This document shows positions 1 through 9,336 of a stretch of 22,664 nt of DNA, one piece after another. Both the position numbers and the translations under genes were made by a program. The notes below the pieces were generated by a model that did not search any database, had not been told where the DNA came from, and saw only the letters and a list, made by a program, of their open reading frames with translations. The stretch's first letter is position 1, and each line of letters begins with the position of its first letter. Source of the stretch: Mycoemilia scoparia (taxonomy: Eukaryota; Kickxellomycota; Kickxellomycetes; Kickxellales; Kickxellaceae); contig JANBPU010000254.1 of the NCBI GenBank assembly GCA_027575805.1, positions 1-22,664 on the forward strand, given 5' to 3'.

Positions 1-268
1 AAAATGTAAAATGAAGATTTTTAAAAAATTTAGAAATTCAAAAAAAAATTCTCAAAACTTATGGGAGGTGATTGTACTGTACTTGATTTTTTGATTACTT
101 TCTTAGACGTGATCCCATTTTTTATGTAATGCTCTGCGATTGTTAACCATATATTACGCTACATTAAGGGCCAGAACTCCCATATTAATATTTATAAAAC
201 GCAATAGAACCAAATAATAGTAGTATGAAAATCAATGGAAAGATCAAAAAGACAGATCATTATCTCTT
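1..268. other. AT-rich flank without a recognisable gene
   Basis: This stretch is AT-rich with homopolymer A and T runs. I see no convincing reading frame on either strand. It lies just downstream of the minus-strand gene ending at 269, so it probably holds that gene's 3' untranslated region and polyadenylation signals. Confidence 0.5.
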
Positions 269-789
269 TTAGTGCTTTTTTGAGCGCTTTTCAGCTTTTT
301 TGGCCTTCATTTCACCCAGGAGCTGATCGGCCTCGTCGCTAGCAATTTGGGCACGTCTTTGTGCCTCAGAGTCGCTAAACCCAACCTTCTTGGCGCCCTC
401 TTTTCTAAGCTCATTGGCCTTGTCTTTGGGAAACACCTTTTGCATCACAATGTTTGGCCAGCGGAAACCAAATTTTATTCTATCCTCCCATTTTATCCGT
501 GCCTCTCTATTTTGGATCAACTTCCTTTCAACTGTCAAGATGCGTCTGTATAGCCTAGGAAATCCGTATGTCTACAAATATATTCATTCGTATATATATA
601 TGTGTGTGTGTTTATACAAAGATAACAATGAATTAGAAATAATAACTAATGTTTTAGTGGTGTGCAATGGCTCAAGGCCATGATATCAATAGAAGATCAG
701 CTCAGCTCACTTACTCGAGCAATGGTATAAACCACAACTTTTTTGGCCAGGCTAAATGCCACCAGTCCAGCAAACACATTCCATGCCAT
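269..789 (-). CDS. Small basic protein of unknown function, two exons (125 aa)
   Basis: I read two minus-strand exons, 789..715 and 571..269, joined across a 143-nt intron (714..572) with donor GTAAGT and acceptor TTTGTAG. Both boundaries fall in phase 0. The start is the ATG at 789 (MAWNVFAGLVAFS). The frame is open a little further upstream to a TAG acceptor-like site, so an earlier exon is possible. Exon 1 encodes a short hydrophobic stretch (about residues 4-22) that could be a weak membrane anchor or targeting helix. Exon 2 opens with GFPRLYRRIL, which contains a Leu-Tyr-Arg tripeptide, then a charged region and a Lys-rich tail ending KKAEKRSKKH. LYR tripeptides occur in mitochondrial LYR-motif proteins, but the rest does not let me place it there. 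Function is unknown; the exon structure is the strong part of this call. Confidence 0.6.
590..612. repeat. TA/TG simple repeat inside intron
   Basis: A short run of alternating TA followed by TG dinucleotides lies in the intron of the small minus-strand gene at 269-789. It has no evident coding role. Confidence 0.7.
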
Positions 790-2004
790 GTAAATTCGCC
801 TGTATACCTCGATTGCTATAATCCAACGGAAGGGTGTCTAATATATATTCTTTCTTGCTTCATAAATGTAGAGGTTGGCAAAAAGATTAGGCTCAGGAAA
901 CTCAAATAGATAAAGTTATGGGGTTAACCAATTATGACGTCCAAAATCACCAGTGGATTTTCATTTTGTTTTAGGGACTGGTTTGTCAACGCTATCTGGA
1001 ATCAGACAATAACAGGAAGTCGCTTAAATGGTTTGTCTCGGCATTTGGATCATGATTTTTGAAGGGTACCTTTTGGCGGCCAAGGATTATAGGGACAATC
1101 GCAGCCAAATGAGTGATCAAAGTCTATTCGCAAATGGCCACCCTTCAAAAATAACTACCCATTTGATGAAATAATGAATCAAGATCTTTTAGCATGATAT
1201 ATAGGATATATTGCCAAATAATTGTTTTTGCTGCCAGTATCTTTATGGACTCTGGAGGAGGGTTCCCCTATAATGTTATTCTGCATGTGTATCTTGGAAA
1301 GATGTACTCCAATGGCTCCTTTTTGACAAATACGGGATGATGAATAGCTTTATGGCTGCAATCTTTGAACAGTGCTTTAGGGTGGCTCGCTCTTCAAAAG
1401 CACGAAAAGTACAGATTTGGGTAGTAAAATGGTTGGCATGACAGTGGTGGGTGCATTATTATCATGTTTACTGCACTGACAGCGCCGTGGCTTTACAGCA
1501 ATGCTCTATTCATATATTCGCAGGGGCTGGCTTCCTAAGGTATCTGCCATTTTTGTAAGTTGACCATGCTTCTTTGTATGTTACTGCTCTCTGATAACTC
1601 GCAAGTGGGAAGCATACTACAGAAAGTGCTGGCACATATGTGAAAACAAAAGTCGATGATGTCCACAATACATGTGGATATCTACAGTGGCCTTTCCAGG
1701 TTAACAATAATGATTTATTTTCTGGTTTCAGAGCCGTTTTGTTTAGGCCAGCACATAACATAAAAATATACTGCGAAGGGTTCAGTTCCAGGCAAGTGGC
1801 CGAGAATTTCATGAATGAAAAATTCGATTTATCACTACAAGAATGGAGGGCAGTCTTTGTCTTACATCTGGCGGACACTTTACATTCTAATTTCTTTTTT
1901 GCATTATACTCTAATAACTTTGTCGTAAATACATGACCGCAGCATCAATGTCCAGACCTGGGTGCCAGCTTTCCTGATTCCATCGTATATAAAAAACACA
2001 GAGC
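790..2004. other. 1.2-kb interval without a convincing gene
   Basis: Overlapping frames of about 100-120 codons exist on both strands between 1510 and 1936. Neither shows a family motif, and they mask each other. The only structured object I can support is the MITE copy at 1047-1160. The left part should contain the promoter of the gene starting at 789 and the right part the promoter of the gene starting at 2005. Confidence 0.45.
1047..1160 (+). mobile_element. MITE, copy 1 of a four-copy family (114 bp)
   Basis: The element begins GGATCATGATTTTTGAAGGG and ends CCCTTCAAAAATAACTACCC. These ends are imperfect inverted repeats of one another. The interior carries the family core around GGATTATAGGGACAATC and CAGCCAAATG. 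It is flanked by ATTT on both sides (1043-1046 and 1161-1164), consistent with a short target-site duplication. It has no coding capacity. The other copies are at 14398, 14519 and 18758 in the same orientation. Confidence 0.8.
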
Positions 2005-2835
2005 ATGAGTTCCATAGCAGCTTCACACAGGGTGGACCATAGTATTCTACAAACAAGTTGGGAGTGTGGCACGCCTGGCTTAGCAAATGTAACTGGATTT
2101 CATATATATGATACCAGCACACCAGAGCGTTGTCGCAGAAGCCCAAAAGCTCTGAGCCGATTCCACACATTTCAGGCCTTTGATTCTTACAGTGACACGG
2201 ATGGGCATCGCTTGTCACTGTCAGTCAAGTGCAGTGCACCCAACTTGAACAGTGGCTCCTTTGGCCGTTTGGCTCCACCAGTTAACCACAATAAAAGCCT
2301 ATCAAAACCCAGCACATTCGCCCCCAAAAATGCACTAGGAGGCCTAAGGTCGATATTGAATTTGACAAAGCAGCTCTCGTTTGGCGCACCAAAGGCAAAG
2401 ATGAGCCCACATCACACACCTGGCGTTCTCTATGAGGATCAATTTATCAGAATAACTCGAGAGAACCTTGTGATCAAAAACTACTATTTTCCTGTCGGCT
2501 CCAAATCGATCCAAATCAGCCACATTTCTGCTGTTGAAACAGATGTTGAACTTGACCTGATGCAGCAGCAATATCTCACCTGGGGAATATGCAGGTCGAT
2601 AAACATGTGGTGGGCAAGAGATAGGAATCGTGCGAACCCAGCCTGGAGATGCTGCTATAAGCCGTATATTATACTGAGGCTGAAAAAAAGCAGCATTGCT
2701 TGTGGGTTTTCCACATCTTCACCCAAAGCTGTCCTCCCAATGCTCCGTGGCATGGTTTCAAAGACAAAGAGTTGTAAGGCGCCCAGGATAGAGGAATACC
2801 ACTACCCAAGCAATATTCACAATGTGGATGGTTAG
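2005..2835 (+). CDS. PH-like domain protein, uncharacterised (276 aa)
   Basis: This is a single uninterrupted frame from the ATG at 2005. Residues 1-138 are Ser/Pro-rich with no recognisable fold. Residues about 139-250 look like a compact PH-like beta domain. It opens GVLYEDQFIRITRENLVIKN, continues with YYFPVGSKSIQISHISAVE, and then has WG, an NMWWARDRNR block, YIILRLKK and a final helix-like PKAVLPMLRG. The order 'YEDdfi-I...lvIknYYFP-I-I..I-WG-WWA.D.nR-iil.l' is what I recall from a widespread but functionally undescribed family of small PH-like proteins; that link is from memory. A membrane-lipid or protein-docking role would be inference only. The N-terminal half could contain an unrecognised intron. 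There is no operon-like context; the nearest neighbour is 0.7 kb downstream on the other strand. Confidence 0.65.
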   Translation: MSSIAASHRVDHSILQTSWECGTPGLANVTGFHIYDTSTPERCRRSPKALSRFHTFQAFDSYSDTDGHRLSLSVKCSAPNLNSGSFGRLAPPVNHNKSLSKPSTFAPKNALGGLRSILNLTKQLSFGAPKAKMSPHHTPGVLYEDQFIRITRENLVIKNYYFPVGSKSIQISHISAVETDVELDLMQQQYLTWGICRSINMWWARDRNRANPAWRCCYKPYIILRLKKSSIACGFSTSSPKAVLPMLRGMVSKTKSCKAPRIEEYHYPSNIHNVDG

Positions 2836-3539
2836 TTGGTTCAAAGACACTCCATCTTCCCACCTATTATAAACATATATACCAGCATTTCACCAAAGTT
2901 TTCGTCGAGTAGGCACAAAAGTTATTATACCATGGTTATAGTTACGTCTTAGTATTATTATTATTATTATTATTAATGATAGTACAGAAGTTGTCAAGCT
3001 TTGCCATGAGTTAGAATAAAAGTAGTTTCTCGAAAATTAATATAATAAGCCGTGTAAAAGATATATTTTTTGTTATAAAGCACTAACATTTCTTTTCTAA
3101 TTTTTTAAAATCAGTTTCCAATATAAAAATTGCTAAAAACCCTCAGTTACCAGCATATAGATTAGTTTTCTGGACGACATTGTGATAGAGCACTTGGTCT
3201 AATAATAAACAGGCAAACCCTGTATGGTTTTAGAAAAGCACTTATAAAAAGTACATATTTACCAGGATCGGATGTTTATCGACATGACTTTAGGCGTGGC
3301 ACAACCTTTATAATACCTCATTGTAGCAAATGAAATTATATCCCTGGCTCTTATGTTCCGAACCAGAGTTTTGGCCACATCCTTATTGCTATTACTTCAA
3401 ATAATTAAAATCCGTTGACATGCTCCGATTGAGAACATAAAGTTTTTAATTGACAGGACTTGGAGAGATTATAGTTTAATATTCCATTTGATAATGTACA
3501 ACAAAAGAAGTTCTCTATTATTAATCGGGGGAGATGCGG
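2836..3539. other. AT-rich intergenic interval between convergent genes
   Basis: I found no supported gene here. It lies between the 3' ends of the PH-like gene (+) and the OST5-like gene (-), so it carries two 3' untranslated regions. It contains the ATT triplet repeat at 2953-2975 and several AATAAA-like stretches. Confidence 0.5.
2953..2975. repeat. (ATT)n microsatellite
   Basis: About seven to eight uninterrupted TAT/ATT triplets lie just downstream of the gene ending at 2835. Confidence 0.9.
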
Positions 3540-3871
3540 CTATACATAGAGACCAAAGGCAAGGAAGCTTAGAAACACAGCGAAGCCAAGCATTACGGAC
3601 GAAACAGCAGCAATGCCCAATTCCTTGGCTACATTCGTCTTTTTCTGAACACTATACACGCCGGCCAAAGCTAGTCCGGTTGCTCCAAGGAATAGAGCCA
3701 ATGGGCCATGAACGATGGGCTCTACGGGAGCTTGGAAAGGCTTGCCTACCCACAATTCCTAGAATTTACAGTGCATTTTACTGAATGTCAGCCATGATGC
3801 TTATTATGTTGAGTTGTTGTTCAATGGTCCACGGCAATAGTTGAGATACTCACGCCAATATCAACGCTCAT
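3540..3871 (-). CDS. OST5: Oligosaccharyltransferase small subunit, OST5/TMEM258 family (78 aa)
   Basis: OST5 (TMEM258 in animals) is a small two-helix subunit of the ER oligosaccharyltransferase, which transfers the glycan to Asn in N-glycosylation. Exon 1 is 3871..3854 (MSVDIG, six codons). A 95-nt intron (3853..3759) with donor GTGAGT and acceptor TTCTAG follows, in phase 0. Exon 2 (3758..3540) starts ELWVGKPFQAPVEP. Two hydrophobic helices follow: about residues 25-41 (LALFLGATGLALAGVYS) and residues 51-75, ending VMLGFAVFLSFLAFGLYV. The C-terminal pattern, a Ser-rich helix then a Gly and a final G(L/I)YV, matches the family's usual ending, and the length is typical. A start inside exon 2 would need a non-ATG codon and lose the MSVDIG segment, so the two-exon model is preferred. 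The gene is divergent from the RecQ gene, whose start is 326 bp away. Confidence 0.85.
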
Positions 3872-4197
3872 TAGTCTAAAATAAGAAGGGTAAGAAGAGA
3901 TTGCTGCTACTCAAATGGCTATGACCTGCATCTTTAATAAAAAGGCAGCAACATCTGCATCATAATTCTGGAAAGCGTGATCGTGGTTTATAACACAGAC
4001 TCAATCAAATCATTGATCAGCAGGGCAAGCGTTTTCATTTCGTGGTTTGATCAATACAAGTCTACACACTTTTTCAGTACTTGTTGTTGCTTTAAATATA
4101 TATGCAAACTATATAAGCCCATTTATTATATTTCCATCGTATATATCCCCCAAACTTCTCTCTGCCTTGTGAAAGAGAGAATCATATATATACATAT
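3872..4197. promoter_or_regulatory. Divergent promoter region between OST5-like and RecQ genes
   Basis: These 326 bp separate two divergent start codons, so they should contain both promoters. ATTGATCA (4012-4019) and TGATCAAT (4048-4055) form an inverted pair around a self-complementary core. The octamer CGTGGTTT occurs twice, near 3982 and 4041. TATA-rich sequence lies at 4184-4198, just before the helicase ATG. No factor binding site is claimed. Confidence 0.45.
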
Positions 4198-7100
4198 ATG
4201 TCTTCAGTAGTGCCGAAAACCAATTTCGAAGAATGCCAAGCAAAATTCTGGAATAGTCTCCAGAAAAGGGAGGCTTCCAACTATTTATCAAACGGTTAGT
4301 ATAACAAATTAGAGAAAACTCAATATTGTATACGAAGTTTTATGGCATATCGTGTACTAACAGACAAACCTTGTTGACTATAAAATAGCAGAAAAGAGAA
4401 AATGGGAGTTTAAGCCGATATCATCCAGGTGGTTTCAGCCAAACTGTACGTTGCTGGGTTTTGATAGGTATGTTTAGAAAAAGCCTCTATAAATATCCCT
4501 TTCTCTAGCTCACGATCTTTGTAATGTTCGAATAACTCTTGAATACTTGTTTGTATAAAGTTGCGCCGCGTTGAATGGTCACAAAAATCATAATCAACAG
4601 ACAAGTCAGACCAGCAATATGGATCAAGGAGGCGAAAATCCTATCACTCCATATAACAAGCATGTAAATAGCCAACCAAGCAATGACTTTTCTCGAAAAT
4701 CCCCTATAAGCTATACCAGCTATACAAGGGAAGGAGACCAAGACAAGGCATACACACACGCCCAAAAGACAGAAAAAAGCAAAGCGTATGCAGCGAATCC
4801 CGAGCCAGTGCACGCTCAAAAGGCCGAGCAGAGGCTCATGCCTCTCGAGCTCTCGGACACCGAACTGCAGTTTATTGACGAAATATCCGACGACGAAAAG
4901 GTCGAAAAAAGAAGTGCTGCTGTGAAAGGAAGCCAAAGCCCAAAGCAGAAACCCAGCACTTCGGCATCATTTGAGGACCTGGAGATCTCAGCCATTGATA
5001 TGGTATGTCTGGATGACTCGATCCTCGAAGAAGATCGCGAATTCAAGAGTACAGACAATATCAATAGTTCAACTACAGTGGATGAGCGTGCCTCCACTTC
5101 AGTTCCCCAGAGTGCCGAAAGCCTACATGAACAGCTTGCTCATCTAAAGAAAAGGAAAGCAAGTATAAGCGACACAATTCTCGATCTTGAATGTGACGAT
5201 GACCCTGCGGGCGCCACAGATCTCGCTCAGCTAAAGAATGATAGGTAAATCAAAACTCCAGCAAACACATCCACATGTATCCCCATAAACAGCATCTTTG
5301 GCTTCTATATAAATTTTCCTCGTTCTTGCGGCACCATTTATAGAAAGCACATCACCCAGGAGATAAAGCGCATAGAAAGCCTTTTAAAGGAGCTAGGTTC
5401 TGTGTCCACACACAGCCCTTTGCCAGATGCAAAATCAGATGGCACCATTTGTTCGGCCAGAAATACGCATAGTCCGTCTCCTTTCAATGTGCCTAAACCA
5501 CAAGAATTGCAACAGAACCAGTCCAACTTCAGCTCAGTCTCTGGCTCGTACCAAGATATGTACGGTCATAATGATAATGGCAAATACACCGATATCTTGG
5601 ATGGCGATGATGATTGCGCTATAGTCGAAGACCCTTTTATGCCAGCGCCTCAGAAATCCGCCCGGCATACAACTAGCCAGAGCTTCCCATGGTCAAAGGA
5701 GGTTGAGAAGGCGCTCAGCCAGGTGTTTCGCTTGCCGAGCTTTCGTCCAAAACAGCTTGATGCCATCAATTCGACCTTGAGTGGAAAGGATGTATTTGTG
5801 CTGATGCCGACTGGGGGAGGCAAGAGTCTTTGCTACCAGCTTCCCGCGGTTGTCCAAAAGGGAATCACGTGTGGAGTCACGGTTGTTGTTTCCCCGCTTC
5901 TGTCTCTAATGGAGGACCAAGTGCAGCACCTCGTCAGCTGGGGAATACCTGCAGTATCCCTAACCGGAACTATGGATGCTCAGCGTCGCCAATTTGCAGT
6001 TAGCGAGCTCAACTCGTCGGATCCACGCCTGCGCCTGCTTTATGTTACTCCAGAGATGCTCAGTAAAAGCAATTCGATCCGCAATATTCTAGAAAAGCTC
6101 CATCAACGCCGAAAGCTGGCTCGATTTGTGATTGATGAGGCACATTGCTTGTCGCAATGGGGGCACGACTTCCGACCCGATTACAAACTTCTGGGCCAGT
6201 ACAAACACCAGTTCCCAGGCATACCGTTCATGGCCCTTACGGCCACGGCCAATGCAAAGGTCAAAAAGGATATTATTAGCCATCTGCACATGGAAAATTG
6301 TGTTACTCTGACTTCTTCGTTTAATCGCACCAATTTATACTATGAAGTCCGGAAAAAGAAAAGCAACACTGTGGCCGAGATAAATGCTCTAATAAAGGCA
6401 CGCCATGATGGTCAATCCGGAATTATATACTGCACAAGTAAACGACTGTGCGAGACTACGGCCGAGACACTGCGTACCAAGTACGGGATACTTGCCCAGC
6501 ACTACCATGCCGGACTCGAGAAAGAGGACCGATCACGAATCCAGATGGATTGGCAGTCAGGAAGAATACTTGTCATAGTGGCCACTGTTGCCTTTGGTAT
6601 GGGCATTGACAAGCCGGATGTCCGCTTTGTCATACACCAGGCCCTTCCTACCTCACTTGAAGGATATTATCAGGAAACCGGTCGCGCGGGTCGGGATGGA
6701 AAGCCCTCTGTTTGTATACTGTTCTACTCCTTCCGCGACAAGGCAACTATTGACTATATGATCGAGCAAGGCGATGGCGACTGGCACCAAAAAGAGCGAC
6801 AGCGATCCAATCTTAACCAGGTTATTCAGTTTTGCGAAAATACAACAGACTGCCGCCGTCAGCTTGTGCTGGCGTATTTTGGAGAAAAGTTTGATTCTGA
6901 AAGCTGTCACCGCACATGCGACAACTGCCGCGCTAGAACACAGCAGATGACAATCCAAAAGGACATAACCGCAGAAGCGAAGGCTGTCATCAGCCTAATT
7001 CATGACTTCAATCGACTTCAAAGAAAAGTTACGCTTTTATACTTGGTTGATGTTTTCAGGGGCTCGAACATTAAAAAGATTAGAGACAACAACGACAATA

Positions 7101-7776
7101 CTCTCAAGTTCTATGGGTTTGGCAAAAGCCATCTAAAGCATGACGCCGTAAGGATTATGCATCACCTTGCCATAAAGGACGTTATTACCGAATACTGCGA
7201 GCCAGGGGCAATGGGCTATATAACTTCTTATGTTAGGCTTGGAAAAAACTCAAGTGGTGTCGAGAATGGCAGACTCCAGATCACAATGAACTTTGAGTCA
7301 AAGAAAGGGAAACCAGGAGCTACCGCCACTGCTGGTAGTTCTGATGGAGGCGTCTCTACCACAGCAAAGAGCAGAACAGGAAAACAACCTTCGAGCATAG
7401 GCAAGATTGACATTAGCTCCACAAGAGCTGATGCGGCAACCTCGATGGTGTCAAAACATTTTGGCGGAAATGGTCCTTTTGCCCATGTTCCTAGAAAACG
7501 AAATGCTGTAGATACGCAAAATGGTAAGCATACTACTCTCTACTACAACACCTTGCTGTGAGGTTCACCTGATGATATAAAGTATAATAACCAAATGACC
7601 AAGATATCACAACCTACTCTTTATAAACAGATACCCCTGACGACTTTGTATCCATTAATATGGCTGGTAAAGGAGAGTTAGATGGTCGAGCGACAACCAA
7701 ATCAAAAAAGAGAGCCTCTGGTTCTTCTTCCAAAACCTCGGGAATTCAGCCCATGTCTCTTAACCCTATGAGATAA
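4198..7776 (+). CDS. SGS1: RecQ DNA helicase, BLM/Sgs1/Rqh1 type, five exons (about 1061 aa)
   Basis: This is a 3'-5' DNA helicase for recombination and replication-fork repair; in this family it acts with Top3-Rmi1. The model joins 4198..4294, 4389..4467, 4561..5244, 5344..7523 and 7631..7776, and all junctions keep frame. The exon-3 acceptor could instead be at 4615, giving 1043 aa. The N-terminal 400 residues are acidic and Ser-rich. The helicase core has PTGGGKS (Walker A, about 442-448), DEAH (551-554) followed by CLSQWGHDFRP (the RecQ aromatic-rich loop), LTATA, and ETGRAGRDG (731-739). The RecQ zinc site follows (C...C, then CHRTCDNC), and then an RQC winged-helix region (about 824-921, YGFGKSHLKHDAVRIMHHL). 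The last exon is Lys/Ser-rich and ends SGIQPMSLNPMR, like other Sgs1/BLM tails. No HRDC domain is visible in the last 140 residues. The first two exons are inferred from phase and splice sites. Confidence 0.9.
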
Positions 7777-7923
7777 AATGCATTTTTGACATAACCACTA
7801 ACAGCTTTTTTGACCTTGTACAACAACTCCACATGCATGTAAAATTATTATTAAATAAAATGTAATGAAATAAGCACTCTTAAATTAATCCGAATTGAAA
7901 ACCTGTGATTTTTAAAGCTTTTT
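7777..7923. other. Short convergent intergenic spacer
   Basis: These 147 bp separate two convergent stop codons. The spacer is AT-rich with AATAAA-like motifs near 7855, consistent with polyadenylation signals for the helicase gene. Confidence 0.55.
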
Positions 7924-8995
7924 TTATTGCTTGTACTCCAAGGCAACATTATCTTGGTTGCAGTCATGCTGAATTCGATTTCTTAACGCTCTATTCTTCT
8001 TTTGCCCAGTTTTTTCCTCAAATTCGAATATCGTTAGCTGCCTCGATTTTACTTGCGGCCACAGTAGCTTGAATAGCCAAAGCATTACACCCGCACTCAC
8101 TAAAAGTATGATGACAGAGCTAGCGATGGCAAGAGATCTGGCAACTTTGTCGCTAGAGTTGGCTGATGCCACTGCTGCCAAATACCACCCCCACACAATC
8201 ATCGGGACCGGATCCCGTCTGGCGTAAAATGCAGCATACTTTACCGTTAGGGCCAGGATGACAATGATGATAGCAGAAAAGAACAGGATCTCTGTTTGGA
8301 GGTCTTCCTTTGGAGACTTGGGTTTGCGGAGTGTAAATGTTATTTGTGCCCAGGTCACCATCATTATCCATGTTTGATTACCAAGTGTCAGCGAGCAAGG
8401 TAAGACAAGACAAATGTATGTAGATATGGACATTGGAGGCGTATCCCTGCCGAGTCTTTCGTAGAGAAATATAGCCAATACAAAGCCACATGTTTGAAAT
8501 ATTGATATTGGTATCAGTTCCCGCCAAATCTAACAAAGGACAGAAGCAACATATATATCGATATAGGGATTCATGAATTAAAGTTCAATATTAATGAAAT
8601 TGCCCTTAACAGTGTCAGAGGTCTAATTAAAGCCTCTTTAAAATCCATACGCCTACCTTGCATATCTCAGACCCTATTGCAACACAGAGGTAAAATGAGA
8701 GATAGTACCCAATGTTGTCGACAATTCCACGAACTGTGGGGTGAGCAACCCATTGGTAAAAGGCATGGAGTGCAAGGAAAATATAAGAGATGTATATGGC
8801 AGGGTCTGTAGTGCCCTCTTTGGGAGTTGCGACTGTAACTGGGTTGACTGCATGTGTTTCTATCTGGTAAGGTTCTTCTCGGCGAACTGTTGGCGATAAA
8901 GCCATGTATATAACAACAAACAGATAGACTGCTATCAGAGCCGAGTTGAGCAGCAACTTGAATCTTTTATTTCCGAGATGTTTTTCAGCCATCAT
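7924..8995 (-). CDS. Polytopic membrane protein of unknown family, two exons (314 aa)
   Basis: Exon 1 (8995..8657) and exon 2 (8529..7924) join in phase 0 across a 127-nt intron with donor GTAGGC and acceptor TTTGTTAG. The start is the tandem ATG at 8995 (MMAEKHLGNKRF). I count seven or eight hydrophobic segments. They are at about residues 14-33, 65-85, 95-112, 117-135, 150-172, 198-220, 225-240 and 258-278. The C-terminal 35 residues are hydrophilic and basic (EEKTGQKKNRALRNR), presumably cytosolic. Exon 2 alone would start at a non-ATG codon inside a helix, so the split model is preferred. The topology resembles the seven-helix receptor-like membrane proteins common in fungi, but no diagnostic motif assigns a family. 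Transport and receptor roles are both open. It is convergent with the RecQ gene. Confidence 0.7.
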
Positions 8996-9336
8996 ATATT
9001 ATTAAAGTGTACAGTAATGTATAATGTGGTTGTACCAAAAGTGCTAAACTATGCAAAGTTAATAAAAATCTCTATCAATCTCTTCCAATTCCAATTATCC
9101 TTTGTCGGTTACAATTTTTTGAGAATGCACAATCAAAACCTGTAGCGACCTTAGAAACATCATTGGTCATAAGTAGTAACCAGAGAATGTAGTAGGAAGT
9201 GGCTGCTTGCTGTGAGCTATTCTCCAGAAAGCTACAAACACATTCTAGCGACCCAACTGCTTTTATCTAGGCCAGGAATAACAAATATCACTCTTGTTTC
9301 AAACTGAAAACCCAAGTGACTGATATCGGTTTTTCA
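8996..9336. other. Intergenic interval, no gene seen
   Basis: This AT-rich stretch lies upstream of the membrane-protein start at 8995 and downstream of the PH-domain gene ending at 9337. It should hold the promoter of the first and the 3' end of the second. I see no RNA gene in it. Confidence 0.5.

Noticed and set aside
1510..1936. Overlapping open frames of about 100-120 codons on both strands
   Set aside because: No family motif, no splice logic linking them to neighbours, and the two strands mask each other; probably chance open frames.
1986..1993. TATATAAA upstream of the ATG at 2005
   Set aside because: Only about 12 bp before the start codon, too close for a TATA box driving that start.
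4505..5097. Minus-strand hydrophobic frames opposite the helicase N-terminal exon
   Set aside because: Shadows of the helicase coding sequence; the plus-strand reading has consistent splice phases.
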